A stretch of DNA of 8,443 nt, from contig CAKRJK010000052.1 in the NCBI GenBank assembly GCA_934351705.1, positions 1 to 8,443 on the forward strand, read 5' to 3'. This document shows, in pieces, positions 7,056 to 8,443 of this stretch. Position numbers and translations under genes: made by a program. A model generated the notes under the pieces. It was not told the origin of the DNA. It made no database searches and saw nothing but the letters and a program-made list of their open reading frames with translations. The stretch's first letter is position 1. The number at the start of each line of letters is the position of its first letter. This stretch comes from an uncultured Lachnospiraceae bacterium. GTDB taxonomy: Bacteria; Bacillota; Clostridia; Lachnospirales; Lachnospiraceae.

Positions 7056-7105
7056 CTTTTAACCTCACTTTCGTGCTTATCCTGATGGCATAATAAACCA
7101 TATTT

Positions 7106-7134
7106 ATTGTATCATGGGAATGGGTGTACCGCAA
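7106..7134 (-). promoter_or_regulatory. Probable sigma-A promoter of the pyr cluster
   Basis: On the minus strand TTGCGG (7134-7129) is followed after exactly 17 nt by TACAAT (7111-7106). A TGA directly before it makes an extended -10 element. Transcription should start near 7099, giving a leader of roughly 44 nt before pyrC. The -35 box matches consensus at four of six positions and the -10 box at five of six. No PyrR-type antiterminator/terminator pair fits in this short leader, so any pyrimidine control would act at initiation or translation. This is a by-eye call. Confidence 0.65.
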
Positions 7135-7179
7135 CTGTGATTCATCATTTCGTATGCCCGGAAACGGAATTTTATCTGC

Positions 7180-7725
7180 TTACAGCTCTAACAACATATG
7201 TACGACTTCCTGAAATCCGCTGATTCGGGAGTGGAAGCCTTTCGGATTGCGTCCGTATTCTACAAATCCTTCTTTTTTATAGAGAGAAATTGCTCTTGTA
7301 TTCTCCGCCACAACCTCAAGTTCTAATTGGACATAGCCCGCTTCTTTCGCACACTCTATGCACGCTTCTGTCAATGCTTTCCCTATTCCCATACCCCAGT
7401 ATTCTTTTGATATACTGATGCCAAAGTCTGCCCGGTGTTTTAGCTTGTCTTTTGTTCCAACAGCCTCAATTCCTGCAGTTCCGACAATGTTACCGTCAAC
7501 AAAGGCAAGTATCTCGATCTCATTCTCACTTTCTTTCTTTTTTTCCAAAAATTGTTTTTCCTGCTCTGCATTAAAACTATTTTCATCCGGGTACGTAAGC
7601 AAAAAATCTGTTTCCTCATGTGTTAGATTAAAAATTTCAAGCACAGCACTTCCGTCAGCTTTTGCACCGTTTCTCAGACAAAGTTCTTTTCCGTTTTTTA
7701 AGATGATCTTTTTATTGTATTCCAT
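7180..7725 (-). CDS. GNAT-family N-acetyltransferase, substrate unknown
   Basis: A 181-residue cytosolic protein with the GNAT acetyl-CoA fold. Motif A is ADFGISISKEYWGMGIGKAL (about 99-118); its WGMGIG segment is the pyrophosphate-binding Q/R-x-x-G-x-G/A loop in variant form. Motif B includes LEVVAENTRAISLYKKEGF, with N142 and the general-acid candidate Y149. The tail PKGFHSRISGFQEVVHMLLE resembles ribosomal-protein-type or small-molecule GNATs. Such enzymes transfer acetyl from acetyl-CoA to an amine; the acceptor cannot be told from the sequence. It starts at ATG 7725 behind a weak AAAGA-like ribosome binding site. About 124 nt separate it from pyrC, and that gap holds the pyr promoter. 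It is probably a separate single-gene unit, though I see no strong terminator after it. Confidence 0.9.
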   Translation of the reverse strand: MEYNKKIILKNGKELCLRNGAKADGSAVLEIFNLTHEETDFLLTYPDENSFNAEQEKQFLEKKKESENEIEILAFVDGNIVGTAGIEAVGTKDKLKHRADFGISISKEYWGMGIGKALTEACIECAKEAGYVQLELEVVAENTRAISLYKKEGFVEYGRNPKGFHSRISGFQEVVHMLLEL

Positions 7726-7744
7726 AATTTACGTCTTTTCTTTC

Positions 7745-7771
7745 AGTATCTATTGTAATAAAAATTGTCAA
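7745..7771 (-). promoter_or_regulatory. Tentative promoter of the GNAT gene
   Basis: A perfect -35 hexamer TTGACA (7771-7766) is followed after 15 nt by GATACT (7750-7745), a poor -10 match with a short spacer. A TACAAT lies only 8 nt after the TTGACA, too close to pair with it. The position, between the nrdD terminator candidate and the GNAT start, suits a promoter, but the assignment is uncertain. Confidence 0.4.
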
Positions 7772-7794
7772 TGGCTTTTGATATTTCCGGTCAG

Positions 7795-7841
7795 ACATAA
7801 CAAACCGCCATATCAGATGTCTGTTTTTGATATGGCGATTT
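7795..7841 (-). terminator. Intrinsic terminator candidate downstream of nrdD
   Basis: An inverted repeat has arms at 7841-7828 and 7815-7802 around a 12-nt loop. In minus-strand RNA it forms a 14-bp stem: ten perfect pairs of CGCCAUAUCA with its complement, a U-G pair, then three A-U pairs. The descending arm runs into UUUGUUAU. On the plus strand the U-G pair becomes a C-A mismatch, so the structure favours leftward transcripts. It begins 18 nt past the nrdD stop. The U-tract is interrupted, so efficiency may be moderate. Confidence 0.7.
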
Positions 7842-7858
7842 GATCATGTTTTATGGGA

Positions 7859-8443
7859 TTATTTTGTTTCTACATATTTCTTGATATTAGAAGCATTCAC
7901 GTATTTTTTTGCCTTGCTGTTCTCGATGACTACAAGCGTCGGTGCCTGCATAACGCCATACTTTTGAACCAGTTCCTGATTCTCTTCGGCGTCAATCACC
8001 TGGTAGTTTTCACCCGATAACATTTCTTTTGCTATTGCACAGTTCGGACAGGTTTTTGTGGTAAACAGATATTTCATGTTCTCCTGCGGTTCTACCTTGA
8101 CATCATTACGGGAAATCGTCACAATATTTGTCTTTACCCGTTTTAATTCGGAGGTTTCCACATCGTAAAGTTTACGGTTCTTGTACTCCTGTGCTTTTCC
8201 GTCATTCCAGTTCTGTACCGGACGATAGTAACCGGTAATCCGGCTGTATACCTCCGCCTCTTGTCCGCAGCGCGGACACTGGAGATGTTCCCCTGCGATA
8301 TAACCGTGTTCTTTGCAGATGGAATAGGTCGGTGATATAGTGTAATACGGCAGTTTATAATTTTCTGCAATCTTACGCACCAGACTTGCCGCAGCCTTCC
8401 AATCCGGAAGTTTTTCTCCCAAAAATGCATGGAACACTGTTCC
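7859..8443 (-). CDS. nrdD: Anaerobic (class III) ribonucleotide reductase, C-terminal part with fused redoxin domain; 5' end outside window
   Basis: The frame enters at the right edge and contributes 194 codons before TAA. Visible residues begin GTVFHAFLGEKLPDW, a conserved NrdD segment. ICKEHGYIAGEH and QCPRCG supply the C-terminal zinc site: C43, C56 and C59 of the fragment, with H46 as a possible fourth ligand. RITGYYRPVQNWNDGK (68-83) holds the radical glycine G71, which is activated by the NrdG activase (not in the window). The enzyme reduces ribonucleoside triphosphates to deoxy forms without oxygen. After a linker (about 97-122), residues 123-194 form a short thioredoxin/glutaredoxin-like domain with active-site CPNC (C132, C135) and the cis-proline region QAPTLVV (P168). 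This probably recycles active-site or substrate-derived disulfides. The 5' truncation is only the window edge. Confidence 0.95.
   Translation of the reverse strand, partial: GTVFHAFLGEKLPDWKAAASLVRKIAENYKLPYYTISPTYSICKEHGYIAGEHLQCPRCGQEAEVYSRITGYYRPVQNWNDGKAQEYKNRKLYDVETSELKRVKTNIVTISRNDVKVEPQENMKYLFTTKTCPNCAIAKEMLSGENYQVIDAEENQELVQKYGVMQAPTLVVIENSKAKKYVNASNIKKYVETK

Noticed and set aside
7056..7106. Classic PyrR attenuator or a riboswitch upstream of pyrC
   Set aside because: The leader is too short, with no terminator hairpin plus U-run and no recognisable aptamer. Only a loose SD-overlapping similarity is present.
7135..7180. Terminator after the GNAT gene
   Set aside because: A weak stem CGTTTC/GAAATG with a 9-nt loop can form, but no U-tract follows and part of the pairing needs a bulge.
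7358..7843. Plus-strand open frame of 161 codons opposite the GNAT gene
   Set aside because: Serine/phenylalanine-rich shadow of a well-supported GNAT gene. It also runs through the GNAT promoter region and the nrdD terminator hairpin.
1..8443. CRISPR array, insertion sequence, tRNA/rRNA, phage or defence genes
   Set aside because: No spaced direct repeats, transposase motifs, terminal inverted repeats or RNA-gene sequence were seen. The window is densely packed with metabolic and membrane genes in one orientation.

Overview
The window looks like chromosomal DNA from an anaerobic Firmicute, most likely a Lachnospiraceae-type clostridium. This is inferred from moderate-to-low GC, strong AGGAGG-type ribosome binding sites, the gene order pyrC-pyrF-pyrK-pyrD-pyrE, a class III (oxygen-sensitive) ribonucleotide reductase, and the style of the small membrane proteins. 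Every gene I can support is on the minus strand, so transcription runs from high to low coordinates. Both edge genes are cut by the window.

In transcription order: (1) 8443-7859 is the 3' end of nrdD. It carries the glycyl-radical motif and is fused to a small CPNC redoxin domain; a hairpin terminator candidate follows. (2) 7725-7180 is a GNAT acetyltransferase with a tentative promoter of its own. (3) From about 7134, a promoter with an extended -10 box precedes the pyr cluster: PyrC, PyrF, PyrK, PyrD (type 1B) and PyrE. These convert carbamoyl-aspartate to UMP. PyrB and carbamoyl-phosphate synthetase are not in the window. (4) After pyrE, with no room for a terminator, come a 50-residue membrane protein, a VanZ-family membrane protein and a 110-residue membrane protein. 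Each overlaps the next by 26 nt. (5) Next are an HD-domain phosphohydrolase of the YfbR/HDDC2 type and the first 298 codons of a probable M29-like aminopeptidase, which runs off the left edge.

From pyrC to the left edge, ten genes run in one direction with gaps of at most 33 nt, and three junctions overlap. This suggests one long transcript, or read-through from the pyr promoter, in which pyrimidine synthesis genes carry envelope, nucleotide-hydrolase and peptidase passengers. No stretch of 300 bases lacks a gene.

Most of the window is ordinary core metabolism, and I see no convincing undescribed system. The points most worth a second look are the 50-residue ORF between pyrE and the VanZ gene, the NrdD-redoxin fusion, and the A-rich overlap between the VanZ and 110-residue genes, where loss of one base would fuse the two frames.
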